Origin: Pseudarthrobacter oxydans
GTDB lineage: Bacteria > Actinomycetota > Actinomycetes > Actinomycetales > Micrococcaceae
Direction of reading: 5' to 3'
Assembly: GCF_030812335.1 (NCBI RefSeq)
Contig: NZ_JAUSSN010000010.1
Coordinates: forward strand, 121,685 to 185,684
DNA: 64,000 bases
This document shows positions 7,862 through 15,535 of the stretch, one piece after another; the first letter of the stretch is position 1, and each line of letters starts with the position of its first letter. The notes under the pieces are model-generated. The model saw only the letters and a list, made by a program, of their open reading frames with translations. It did not search any database and was not told where the DNA came from. A program made the position numbers and the translations under genes.

Positions 7862-8254
7862 CTAGGCGCCGGCCGGCTGGAACAACTCGACAACGTTGCC
7901 GGACGGGTCCTCCAGCAGAATCTGCTGCCCGCCCGGACCGGTGACAATATCGTTCCGGAAGGCGAGACCCGCGGCACGCAGCCGCTCCACCTCGGCCGCG
8001 ATATCGCCCACTATGAGGTGAATGCGGTTCCATCCGCCCGGGGCCGGCACCGTGCCGTCCGGCATTGGCCGGCCCGCGGAGCTGCCCGGCCCGCTCAGCA
8101 GAAGCCGCAGTCGGCCTCTGGTGACGTCGGCGAACGCCGGTGCGGCGCTCGTGCGGAGGGTGAATCCGAGGTGTTTGGTGTAGAACTCGATCGCCGCTTC
8201 CACGTCGTCAACCATGTACCGGACGCTGACCGTATCCGTAAGGTCGCTGGGCAT
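7862..8254 (-). CDS. VOC (glyoxalase/bleomycin resistance) superfamily protein
   Basis: A 130-residue protein with the paired beta-alpha-beta-beta-beta modules of the vicinal-oxygen-chelate fold: VRYMVDDVEAAIEFYTKHLGF at the start and LLEDPSGNVVELFQP at the end. His in NRIHLIV and Glu in VVELFQ are plausible metal ligands. ATG 8254 has AAGGAG upstream. It follows the ArsR-ArsC fusion by 13 bp and is probably co-transcribed. It has no cysteine, so it is unlikely to be the organoarsenical lyase ArsI despite this neighbour. Substrate unknown. Confidence 0.85.
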   Translation of the reverse strand: MPSDLTDTVSVRYMVDDVEAAIEFYTKHLGFTLRTSAAPAFADVTRGRLRLLLSGPGSSAGRPMPDGTVPAPGGWNRIHLIVGDIAAEVERLRAAGLAFRNDIVTGPGGQQILLEDPSGNVVELFQPAGA

Positions 8255-8267
8255 TGCTGGCTCCTTC

Positions 8268-9077
8268 CTAATTCGCTGGGGCGTACTCGATGGCGTACAG
8301 CAGGAACTGGATCCGCGTGTTCAGGTCGTCTGCCGTGCGGACGAACGCCGATGCGTCGTCCTGGTTGGCTGCTTTTTCGGCTGCCGGATCGGGAATGCTC
8401 CAATGCACCATCGCCGGTGGGCCCGGGAAGTCCGGGCAGACTTCCCTCACCCGGTCACAAAGGCTGATCACATAGTCGAACCGCTGCTCTGCGAATTCGC
8501 TTAGATGCTTGGGGCGGGCGCCGCTGATGTCCATGCCCCGCTCACGCATCACGCGCACGGCGTCGGGGTGCAAGTCCTTCGGGTGGCTGCCGGCGCTGGC
8601 GGTTTCGATCCGGGAGCCACCCCGGTGCGCCAGCATCGCCTCGGCCATCTGGGACCGGGAGCTGTTGCCCGTGCACAGGAACAGCACGCGAACGGGTGGC
8701 TGCCCGGGCGACTGACTGTTGGGTTCGCCAAAACCGCCCGCCGACTGTGATAGCTCGGTCGGGACAAGCCGCAGGCCCGGGTGAAGGGCCCCGCCGGCCT
8801 CGGCAAGGCGTTCGCGAAACGCCGACATGTTGAGGCTGCAGTAGGTGTCACGCCCGTCAGCCGAGCTACGCCGCATGGTCACCAGCCCGCCCGTGCGCAG
8901 TTGACCCAGATGGTAGGACGTCAGGCTCTGCCGCTGGCCCACCAGCGCCGTCAGCTCGCGCACCTGCCGGTCGCTGCGCGCCAGCTCGGTTAGCAGCTGC
9001 CACCGCACTGGGTGCCCGGCCAGGCGCAGAAACCCCGGCGGATCCGCCTGATACGCGGATGATGTGGTGTAGCTCAC
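8268..9077 (-). CDS. ArsR regulator - arsenate reductase (low-MW phosphatase fold) fusion
   Basis: A 269-residue two-domain protein. Residues 10-100 form an ArsR-like winged helix (GHPVRWQLLTELARSD, SYHLGQLRTGGLV). Residues 128-265 form a low-molecular-weight tyrosine-phosphatase/arsenate-reductase domain with the P-loop CTGNSSR (Cys135-Arg141) and a late SIPDPA segment. Such fusions could couple sensing to reduction of arsenate, or act as a phosphatase-linked regulator. The start is GTG 9077. No arsenite pump gene is nearby, so arsenic as substrate is family inference. Confidence 0.87.
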   Translation of the reverse strand: MSYTTSSAYQADPPGFLRLAGHPVRWQLLTELARSDRQVRELTALVGQRQSLTSYHLGQLRTGGLVTMRRSSADGRDTYCSLNMSAFRERLAEAGGALHPGLRLVPTELSQSAGGFGEPNSQSPGQPPVRVLFLCTGNSSRSQMAEAMLAHRGGSRIETASAGSHPKDLHPDAVRVMRERGMDISGARPKHLSEFAEQRFDYVISLCDRVREVCPDFPGPPAMVHWSIPDPAAEKAANQDDASAFVRTADDLNTRIQFLLYAIEYAPAN

Positions 9078-9083
9078 GAATCA

Positions 9084-9111
9084 ATTATATCAATCTGACT
9101 AGATCGATCAA
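9084..9111 (-). promoter_or_regulatory. Promoter of the ArsR-ArsC gene, probably leaderless
   Basis: Read on the minus strand, TTGATC (9111-9106) and a consensus TATAAT (9089-9084) are separated by 16 bases. The expected transcription start falls about seven bases beyond the -10, at or next to the GTG codon at 9077, so the mRNA would have almost no leader. Confidence 0.6.
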
Positions 9112-9178
9112 CATGGTTTGATGGATCCCTGCCGGATCTGGCCCTTTTTCTCGGCGCCGCCCGGCGTTACGATGCCGT

Positions 9179-9964
9179 GTGAGCTTCACCCACGGCTACG
9201 CGGACAACCACGGGCTTCGCATGTATTACGAGGTCCACGGCCGGGCTGTGCCCGGCCAGCCGCCGCTGCTCCTTATCCCGGGCGGCGGCTTCACGATCGG
9301 CACCAACTTCAGGGAGCTCATTCCGGTGCTCGCCAAACAGCGCCAGGTGATTGCCGTCGAGGAGGAGGGCCACGGCCGCACCCAGCCCACCGGCCGTCCC
9401 CTTACTGCCGAGAACTCCGCCGGGGACATCCTCGCTGTGCTGGACCGGCTCAACGTGGAGAGCGTGGATGTGCTGGGGTTCAGCGCCGACGGCCACACCG
9501 CGATCGCGCTGGCCCTCGCGCGTCCCGCCGCCGTAAGGCGCCTCATCGCGGCCTCCACTTTTGCGAGCCGTGATGCCGTACCGGACGAGTTCTGGGACGC
9601 CATGGCTACGGCCACCCTGGATGACATGCCGGAGACCTACAAGGACGCCGACCGCCGTCTCAACGCCGAACCGGGCCACCTGGAGCGGCTCTTCGAGCTG
9701 GACCGCGGGCGCATCCTGGACTTCCCCGGATGGTCCGATGCGGAGCTGGGCACCATCGCCGCCGCCACACTGGTGGTGAGCGGCGACCGCGACGTTGTCA
9801 CCGCCAGGTATGCCGCGCGGATGGCCGGCGCCATCCCGGGCGCCCGGCTGCTGGTCGTCCCCGGCGGCCACGGCGACTACCTCGGCGAGCAGTCCGCCAG
9901 CGGCGGGGACCTGCGGACGATGCACGCCACCGTCCCGTTCCTGCTGCGGTTCCTCGGCGAGTAG
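9179..9964 (+). CDS. Alpha/beta-fold hydrolase
   Basis: A 261-residue alpha/beta hydrolase. The oxyanion-hole region LLLIPGGGFTIG, nucleophile elbow LGFSADGHTA (Ser in GFSADG), a late acid in VSGDRDVVTARYA and the histidine in VPGGHGDYLGE give the full triad order of the family. Length and layout resemble esterase/lipase or haloperoxidase-like members. It starts at GTG 9179 and diverges from the ArsR-ArsC gene with about 100 bp between. Substrate cannot be deduced. Confidence 0.88.
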   Translation: MSFTHGYADNHGLRMYYEVHGRAVPGQPPLLLIPGGGFTIGTNFRELIPVLAKQRQVIAVEEEGHGRTQPTGRPLTAENSAGDILAVLDRLNVESVDVLGFSADGHTAIALALARPAAVRRLIAASTFASRDAVPDEFWDAMATATLDDMPETYKDADRRLNAEPGHLERLFELDRGRILDFPGWSDAELGTIAAATLVVSGDRDVVTARYAARMAGAIPGARLLVVPGGHGDYLGEQSASGGDLRTMHATVPFLLRFLGE

Positions 9965-10033
9965 CGGGCCCAGCAGGCGGACAGCACGACAGCGGCACGG
10001 TGAGATGCGCATTCACCGCCCGGTGCGGAATAG

Positions 10034-10348
10034 TACATTGCCCTGTGGGAACGGCTCCTGGCCCGCAAGCCGGCAGCCCTGGGGTGGAACGAGTCCGCCG
10101 GTCTTCCCCTGGCGGGGCTTGACGGCATATCAGGTCCTGACCCGTCTGGGCCTCACGGCGGCACCTGGATGTGGGTCAACCCCGTCGGCGCCCAACTGCA
10201 GGAGCTCGCCGACCTGGTGGATCGGCACAACATCCGCGTTGAGGTTGCCCGGACGTTCCCGTTGCCGGAGGCCGCCGACGCCTTCCGGCTCAATATGGAA
10301 GGGCATACGCGCGGCAAGATTGTCATCACGGTCGACGACGCCGCGTGA
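10034..10348 (+). pseudogene. Decayed zinc-type alcohol dehydrogenase / quinone oxidoreductase (MDR family)
   Basis: Pieces of one MDR protein are readable in two frames. Near 10043-10120 the sequence reads RLLARKPAALGWNESAGLPL, the segment before the cofactor domain. One extra base near 10121 shifts the frame, after which TAYQVLTRLGLTAA (10122 onward) continues the family pattern. The nucleotide-binding domain is missing. From about 10166 the C-terminus resumes (WMWVNPVGAQLQELADLVD to GHTRGKIVITV, stop 10346-10348). A frameshift plus an internal deletion make this non-functional. Confidence 0.8.
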
Positions 10349-10396
10349 TGCGAAGCAGCGGCCGGATTCCGGCCGCTGCTGTTCCGCCGGTGCGGC

Positions 10397-10981
10397 TCAG
10401 CCCGGAACGCCGGCGGCAACCCGCTCTCCGTTGAAGTATTCGAGCTGCCAGCCGTCAACGGGATGGTGGTGGGCCAGATTGAGCGCGGCGTTATCGATGC
10501 TGTGCAGGGTGCGGCCGATCGCCCGGCTGAGGCTCACGCGGAGCAGGGAGCCGTGGGCGACCGCCAGAACGCGGCGGCCGCGGAACTCCTCGGCGAGAGC
10601 TTCCAGCGCGGCCAACCCGCGGCGGGCTGCACTGTCCTGGCTTTCTGCGCCGCGGAAACCGTCGGGGATGCGCAGCGCGTCCAGTTCGGGGCCGTCCTGC
10701 AAGCCTTCGGCGGGTCCGAAGTTGCGTTCGGTGAGCTCAGGGACGCGGCGGGCAAGGCCGAGTCCCAGCCCTGCCGCAATGAGATCTGCAGTTTCCGCGG
10801 GACGGCTCAGCGGCGACGACACGATCATGTCCCAGTCGTAGCCGGACAGGACGGCGACGGCGTCGCGCGCCTGGCCGCGGCCGACGTCGTTCAGGGGAAT
10901 GTCGGTGGACCCCTGCAGCCGGCGCTGGGCGTTCCAGTCCGTCTGGCCATGGCGGACAAGGGCGAACGTCGTAAGGGTCAT
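10397..10981 (-). CDS. Histidine phosphatase family protein (phosphoglycerate-mutase-like)
   Basis: A 194-residue protein with the catalytic LVRHGQTDWN motif at the N-terminus (nucleophilic histidine in RHG), LQGSTDIPLNDVGRGQA, SSPLSRPAETA, and the second histidine in VLAVAHGSLLRV. This is the branch-1 histidine phosphatase layout shared by broad phosphatases and cofactor-dependent phosphoglycerate mutases; its size fits the phosphatases. ATG 10981 has GGAA upstream; ATG 10990 is an alternative. It is transcribed away from the LacI operon at 11144. Substrate unknown. Confidence 0.88.
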   Translation of the reverse strand: MTLTTFALVRHGQTDWNAQRRLQGSTDIPLNDVGRGQARDAVAVLSGYDWDMIVSSPLSRPAETADLIAAGLGLGLARRVPELTERNFGPAEGLQDGPELDALRIPDGFRGAESQDSAARRGLAALEALAEEFRGRRVLAVAHGSLLRVSLSRAIGRTLHSIDNAALNLAHHHPVDGWQLEYFNGERVAAGVPG

Positions 10982-11072
10982 GCGTTCCATTCTCCCCTGA
11001 ATCCCGGTGCCGGGAGTGTTCCTGGGGGCGAGGTGCAACATCGTCCCGTTCCTGCGCGGAACGGCAGAAGGG

Positions 11073-11100
11073 TTGACAGTTGCAAAACGTTTTGGATACT
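11073..11100 (+). promoter_or_regulatory. Promoter of the second fructan operon with embedded operator 1 (11082-11095)
   Basis: A consensus -35 TTGACA (11073-11078) and a good -10 GATACT (11095-11100) are separated by 16 bases. The spacer is almost entirely the operator GCAAAACGTTTTGG, so a bound LacI protein would exclude RNA polymerase. Confidence 0.75.
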
Positions 11101-11116
11101 GTGATCAACACAACAG

Positions 11117-11130
11117 GCAAAACGTTTTGC
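11117..11130. promoter_or_regulatory. LacI operator 2 of the second fructan operon (GCAAAACGTTTTGC)
   Basis: Perfect 14-bp palindrome with the central CG typical of LacI-family sites. Its centre is 35 bp from that of operator 1, and it lies just before the ribosome-binding site AAAGGA of the LacI gene. Confidence 0.82.
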
Positions 11131-11143
11131 AAAGGACAGGTCA

Positions 11144-12166
11144 ATGGCGACAAAGATAGGCATCCGGGAAGTGGCGAAGGCCGCCGGCGTTTCCGTAACT
11201 ACGGTTTCCCACGCCCTCAATGACGCCACCAGCTCCCGCGTCAATCCCCAGACCCAGCAGCATGTGCGGGCGGTGGCCAAGGACCTTGGCTACGCTCCCA
11301 ACCGGCTCGCCAGCGGACTGCGCAACCAGCGGTCGCAGATCCTGGGCCTCGTCAGCGACGAAATCACCACCACGCCTTTCGCCGGGGCCATGATCAGGGG
11401 CGCCCAGGACGCCGCCTATGAGCGCGGTTACGTACTCATGGTGGTCAACTCCGGCCGCGATCCTGAACTCGAAAACCGCGAAATCCGGACACTGCAGCAG
11501 CACCAGGTGGATGGGATCGTCTACGCGAGGATGTACCACCAGGGCGTCAGCCTTCCGGCGGAACTGGGCACGTTGCCCACCGTCCTTCTCGATGCCGCTA
11601 CGGCAGACCGGTCCATCTCTTCGGTGGTCCCGGACGAAGTTGCAGCGGCGGAAACAGCCGTGGAAGCCCTCATCAAGGCCGGCCATACCAGGATCGGGAT
11701 GCTGAGCAACATCGACAACATCCCGGCGACCCACGGGCGGCTGCAGGGCTACCGGAACGCGCTGGACCGCCACGGCCTCCAGTTCAATCCGGAACTCGTG
11801 ACCGCGGGGGTGCCTGATACTACTGCCGGGCGGGAAATTGCCCTGGAGCTGCTGCAGCGCCCGGAGCGGCCAACGGGACTGTTTTGCTTCAGCGACCGGG
11901 TGGCCATGGGCGCCTACCAGGCCGCTGCTGCACTGGGGCTCCGCATTCCCGAGGACGTCTCCATCGTAGGTGTGGACAACCTCGAGCTGATCGCCGCGGC
12001 GCTCTGGCCCGGACTCACCACCGTGGCGCTTCCGCACTATGAGATGGGACGCTGGGCGGTCACCCGGCTCCTCGACGATATCGAAGGCCCCGCGACGGCA
12101 GCCGTCCAGGAGATGTTTTCCTGCCCGCTCATCGAGCGGGGGTCCGTCGGTCCGCCGCCGGACTAG
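11144..12166 (+). CDS. LacI family transcriptional regulator of the CUT1/GH32 operon
   Basis: A 340-residue repressor with a textbook N-terminal HTH (IREVAKAAGVSVTTVSHALN), hinge (YAPNRLASGL) and sugar-sensing domain (ILGLVSDEITTTPFAGAM to VGVDNLELIAAALWPGLTTV). ATG 11144 follows AAAGGA by seven bases. It is the first gene of a same-strand run: binding protein, two permeases and GH32. Two palindromic operators at its own promoter imply autoregulation of the whole operon, released by an imported sugar. Its operator differs from that of the LacI protein at 659, so the two fructan blocks are separately controlled. Confidence 0.93.
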   Translation: MATKIGIREVAKAAGVSVTTVSHALNDATSSRVNPQTQQHVRAVAKDLGYAPNRLASGLRNQRSQILGLVSDEITTTPFAGAMIRGAQDAAYERGYVLMVVNSGRDPELENREIRTLQQHQVDGIVYARMYHQGVSLPAELGTLPTVLLDAATADRSISSVVPDEVAAAETAVEALIKAGHTRIGMLSNIDNIPATHGRLQGYRNALDRHGLQFNPELVTAGVPDTTAGREIALELLQRPERPTGLFCFSDRVAMGAYQAAAALGLRIPEDVSIVGVDNLELIAAALWPGLTTVALPHYEMGRWAVTRLLDDIEGPATAAVQEMFSCPLIERGSVGPPPD

Positions 12167-12306
12167 TCACCCTCAGCCATACCCACCCCAACGCCAGCAC
12201 AGACCCATCCCGGACCCCGCAAAAAGGGACGCAGCCGTTGCACCGGCCGCGCCCCAAAGGACCCGGGCTAATCATCCGCGTACAAAATAAGCAGAAAGAC
12301 TCACTC

Positions 12307-13602
12307 ATGAACAAGCGATTCACTCGGATCCTGGCCACCAGCATAACGGCGGCCGCCCTGGTCAGCAGCCTCGGCGCCTGTGGAAAAGGCAGTGCCTCGG
12401 CCACCTCCGAAGGCTCCAACGAGATCACCATGTGGACCCACAACGCCGGCAACGTGGAGGAGCTGGCCGCGATCCAGGGCGTCGTAGACGCCTATAACCA
12501 GAGCAGTGACGCCAAGGCCAAGATCAAGGTGCAGGCGTTTCCGCAGGACTCCTACAACGACTCCGTGGTCTCTGCGGCCGCTGCAGGGAAGCTTCCCTGC
12601 ATCGTTGACATCGACGGTCCCAATGTCCCCAACTGGGCGTGGGCCAAGTACCTGACCCCGCTCAAGCTCTCCACCGACCTTTCCGCCAACCTGCCCAGCA
12701 CCGTGGCCAAGTGGGAGGGCGAAACCTACGCTGTCGGTCACTACGATGTCGCGCTGGCCATGCTGGCACGGGCTTCGGACCTGAAGGCGGCCGGGGTCCG
12801 CGCCGCAACAATCGAGCAGCCGTGGACGGAGGACGAGTTCCAGGACGCGCTGACCAAGCTCAAGGCCCTGGGCAAGTGGGAATACCCGCTGGATATGGGG
12901 ACCGCCGGCAGCGGAGAGTGGCTGCCCTACGGCTACTCGCCGCTGCTGCAGTCCTTCGGCGCCGACCTCATCAACCGCGACGGCTTCCAGACGGCGGACG
13001 GTGTCCTCAACGGGGACAAGGCCGTGGAATGGGCCAAGTGGTTCCGCGGACTGGCAGACCAGGGCTTTATGGCCACGAAGAGCGGCAAGGACTCCACCCA
13101 GGACTTCCTGAACAACAAGAGCGGCGTGCTGTACACCGGCTCATGGGCCGCGGACAAGGCCCGCGCTTCACTCGGCGAGGACCTTGTGGTCATGCCCACC
13201 GTGGACCTCGGCAACGGGCCCAAGATCGGCGGCGCTTCCTGGCAGTGGGGCGTCACCGAGGGCTGCGCCAACACCGACGCCGCCATGGACTACCTCTCCT
13301 ACTCACTGAAGCCGGAAAACATGGCCGCAGTTGCCAAGGCCACGGGCACCATCCCGGCAACGGAGGAGGCTGCAGCGCTGATCCCCGAATTCGCGGAGGG
13401 CGGCGCCAACCGGATCTTCATGGACTTCTCCCGCAAGTACGCCGTGATGCGTCCCGAGACCCCGGCCTACCCCTTTATCGCCACCGAATACGGCAAGGCC
13501 GTGCAGGACGTTCTCGCAGGCGCCGATCCCCAGGGAGCCCTGGACAAAGCAGTCAAGGCCATTGACGCCAATATCAAGTCCAACGGCGGCTACAAGAACT
13601 AG
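12307..13602 (+). CDS. CUT1-type sugar ABC transporter substrate-binding lipoprotein
   Basis: A 431-residue family-1 extracellular solute-binding protein. The signal peptide ends in the lipobox SLGAC with lipidated Cys25. The mature part shows the usual CUT1 pattern (EITMWTHNAGNVEELAAIQG; KLPCIVDIDGPNVPNWAWA; later GVLYTGSWAADKAR). It captures oligosaccharides for the two permeases that follow. Given the GH32 at the operon end, a fructo-oligosaccharide or sucrose is the likely ligand. ATG 12307 is chosen because it gives an intact signal peptide. No ATPase gene is in the operon; CUT1 systems commonly share a general MsmK/MalK-type ATPase encoded elsewhere. Confidence 0.92.
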   Translation: MNKRFTRILATSITAAALVSSLGACGKGSASATSEGSNEITMWTHNAGNVEELAAIQGVVDAYNQSSDAKAKIKVQAFPQDSYNDSVVSAAAAGKLPCIVDIDGPNVPNWAWAKYLTPLKLSTDLSANLPSTVAKWEGETYAVGHYDVALAMLARASDLKAAGVRAATIEQPWTEDEFQDALTKLKALGKWEYPLDMGTAGSGEWLPYGYSPLLQSFGADLINRDGFQTADGVLNGDKAVEWAKWFRGLADQGFMATKSGKDSTQDFLNNKSGVLYTGSWAADKARASLGEDLVVMPTVDLGNGPKIGGASWQWGVTEGCANTDAAMDYLSYSLKPENMAAVAKATGTIPATEEAAALIPEFAEGGANRIFMDFSRKYAVMRPETPAYPFIATEYGKAVQDVLAGADPQGALDKAVKAIDANIKSNGGYKN

Positions 13603-13616
13603 CAGCCCTCCGCGGA

Positions 13617-13653
13617 GGACGACGACGGCGGGAGAGTTCCGCCGTCGTCGTCC
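13617..13653. terminator. Intra-operon hairpin (GACGACGGCGG family, copy 1)
   Basis: Perfect 15-bp stem (13617-13631 with 13639-13653) and a 7-base loop, between the binding-protein stop and the first permease. There is no long T-run. In this position it may stop most transcripts or protect the binding-protein mRNA 3' end, so that more binding protein than permease is made. Similar stems occur at 17632, 29227 and 37531. Confidence 0.8.
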
Positions 13654-13683
13654 CCCCGGTGCTGCAGGTCAACGGAGAATCCC

Positions 13684-14646
13684 ATGACAACAAGCCCACT
13701 TCCCACCCGTCCCCGCCCCGCCGTCGCAACGGCGCCCGCGCCGCTGCCGTCCGCACCGCGCCACCGCCGGGCCGGCTTCCTGCGCGAACAGATCAGCGGC
13801 TGGGGCATGATCGCCCCCGCAGCGGTGCTGCTGCTGCTCTTTGTATTCCTTCCGGCCATCCTGGGCTTCGGCCTGGCGTTCACCAACGCCCGGTTGATCT
13901 CGCCCCGGCCGGTGGAGTTCGTCGGCACGGACAACTTCGCCCGGCTGTTCGCGGACCCCACCTTCTGGCGGGCACTCCTGAACGTCACCTACTTCGCCGT
14001 GGTGGTGGTCCCCGTGCAGTCAGCCCTGGCCCTGGCCATGGCGCTGCTGATCAACAAGAAATTCCGCGGCGTGAACTTCTTCCGCACCGTCTACTTCCTG
14101 CCCGTGGTCACGTCCATGGTCGTGGTCTCCCTGCTGTGGCTGTTTATGTACCGCAAGGACGGCCTGATCAACGAGCTGCTGTCCACCTTCAGCTTCGGCC
14201 TCATCCAAGGAGCCGACTGGCTCAACGATCCCGCAACGGCCATGCCCGCCATCATCGCGCTGTCCATCTGGCAGGCCGCCGGATTCCATATGATTATCTG
14301 GCTCGCCGGCCTGCAGAGCATCTCCGGAGAACTGTACGAGGCGGCCCAGTTGGACGGTGCGAGCCCCTGGCATCAGTTCCGGTACGTCACCTGGCCCGGA
14401 CTGAAGCACACCCGCAGCCTGGTCCTGGTGACCATCACCATCCAGGCTCTCGGCCTCTTCGACCAGGTCAGCGTCATGACCCAGGGCGGACCGCTCGATT
14501 CCACCACCACCATCATCTACGAGGCTGTCCGCTCCGGCTTCAAACAGCAGGAAACCTCCTATGCCTCCGCGATCTCGCTGGTTTTCTTCGTCCTCGTGCT
14601 GCTCATTTCAGCGGTGCAGCGCTACCTGACCCGAGAGAAGGACTGA
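13684..14646 (+). CDS. CUT1 sugar ABC transporter permease (MalF-like)
   Basis: A 320-residue inner-membrane protein with about six transmembrane segments, beginning with GWGMIAPAAVLLLLFVFLPA. The EAA loop that contacts the ATPase reads EAAQLDGASPWHQFRYVTWP. It has the proline/alanine-rich cytoplasmic N-terminus common to MalF/UgpA-type permeases in actinobacteria. It pairs with the permease that begins at 14648, one base after its stop codon. Together with the binding protein it would import a di- or oligosaccharide, most likely a fructoside. Confidence 0.92.
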   Translation: MTTSPLPTRPRPAVATAPAPLPSAPRHRRAGFLREQISGWGMIAPAAVLLLLFVFLPAILGFGLAFTNARLISPRPVEFVGTDNFARLFADPTFWRALLNVTYFAVVVVPVQSALALAMALLINKKFRGVNFFRTVYFLPVVTSMVVVSLLWLFMYRKDGLINELLSTFSFGLIQGADWLNDPATAMPAIIALSIWQAAGFHMIIWLAGLQSISGELYEAAQLDGASPWHQFRYVTWPGLKHTRSLVLVTITIQALGLFDQVSVMTQGGPLDSTTTIIYEAVRSGFKQQETSYASAISLVFFVLVLLISAVQRYLTREKD

Positions 14647-14647
14647 C

Positions 14648-15535
14648 GTGAAAAACTCGCCTCGACTCAGCACCCTCAATAATGCAGGGACCATGCTGCT
14701 GCGGATCCTGTTCGCCGCCGTCGCCGCCTTCCCGATCGTTTTTATGCTGGTTTCCTCGCTTAAGCCTGACACCCAGATCTTCGGGGACATGTCCTCCGCT
14801 GCGGCTTTCCTGCCGGTGGGAAACATCTCCTTTGACAACTACGCGGCGGTGTTCGACCGGGTCCCGGCCGCCCGTTTCCTGATCAACTCCATCGGCATCT
14901 CCGCCGTCACGGTGGTCCTGGGCATCTTCATCAACAGCCTCTGCGCCTTCGCCCTGTCCCGCATGGAAGTGCGTGGCAAACGGGTGGTGTTCACGGTCAT
15001 CCTGGCCACGCTGATCGTGCCGTTCCAGACCCTGGCACTGCCCCTGGTCTGGTGGGTCAACCAGTTGCCGTACTTCGAGCTCAGCGGCTTCAGCCTCGAG
15101 ATCTCGAAGGGCTGGCTGGACACCTATCAGGTCCAGATCATTCCGTTCATCGCCAATGCGTTCTCCATCTACCTTTACCACCAGTACTTCGAATCCATCC
15201 CCAAGGAGCTGGATGAAGCCGCCCGGATCGACGGCGCGGGCTGGTTCAAGATCTACCGCCAGGTGGTCATGCCGCTGGCCGGCCCGGCCACGGCCACGGT
15301 CGCGATCCTGACGTTCCTGCCGGCCTGGAACTCGTACCTTTGGCCCCTCATGGTGGTCCAGTCCGAGGAACTCCGCCCGGTCATGATCGGCATCCAGTAC
15401 TTCTTCCAGCTCAACGTCTCCTGGGGTGAGGTCATGGCCTACGCGTCCCTCATCACGGTCCCCGTGGTGGTCCTCTTCATCGCTTTCCAGAAGTCCTTCA
15501 TCAACAGCATCGCCTCCAGCGGCGTCAAAGGCTGA
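14648..15535 (+). CDS. CUT1 sugar ABC transporter permease (MalG-like)
   Basis: A 295-residue inner-membrane partner permease starting at GTG 14648. It has about six membrane segments and a clear EAA loop (DEAARIDGAGWFKIYRQVVM). Residues near 55-90 (VGNISFDNYAAVFDRVPAARF) form the periplasmic part typical of MalG/UgpE proteins. Its TGA stop overlaps the ATG of the GH32 gene by one base, so translation of transporter and hydrolase is coupled. Confidence 0.92.
   Translation: MKNSPRLSTLNNAGTMLLRILFAAVAAFPIVFMLVSSLKPDTQIFGDMSSAAAFLPVGNISFDNYAAVFDRVPAARFLINSIGISAVTVVLGIFINSLCAFALSRMEVRGKRVVFTVILATLIVPFQTLALPLVWWVNQLPYFELSGFSLEISKGWLDTYQVQIIPFIANAFSIYLYHQYFESIPKELDEAARIDGAGWFKIYRQVVMPLAGPATATVAILTFLPAWNSYLWPLMVVQSEELRPVMIGIQYFFQLNVSWGEVMAYASLITVPVVVLFIAFQKSFINSIASSGVKG

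Noticed and set aside
7862..8254. ArsI organoarsenical lyase next to the ArsR-ArsC fusion
   Set aside because: The VOC protein contains no cysteine, whereas ArsI needs cysteines to bind trivalent organoarsenicals.
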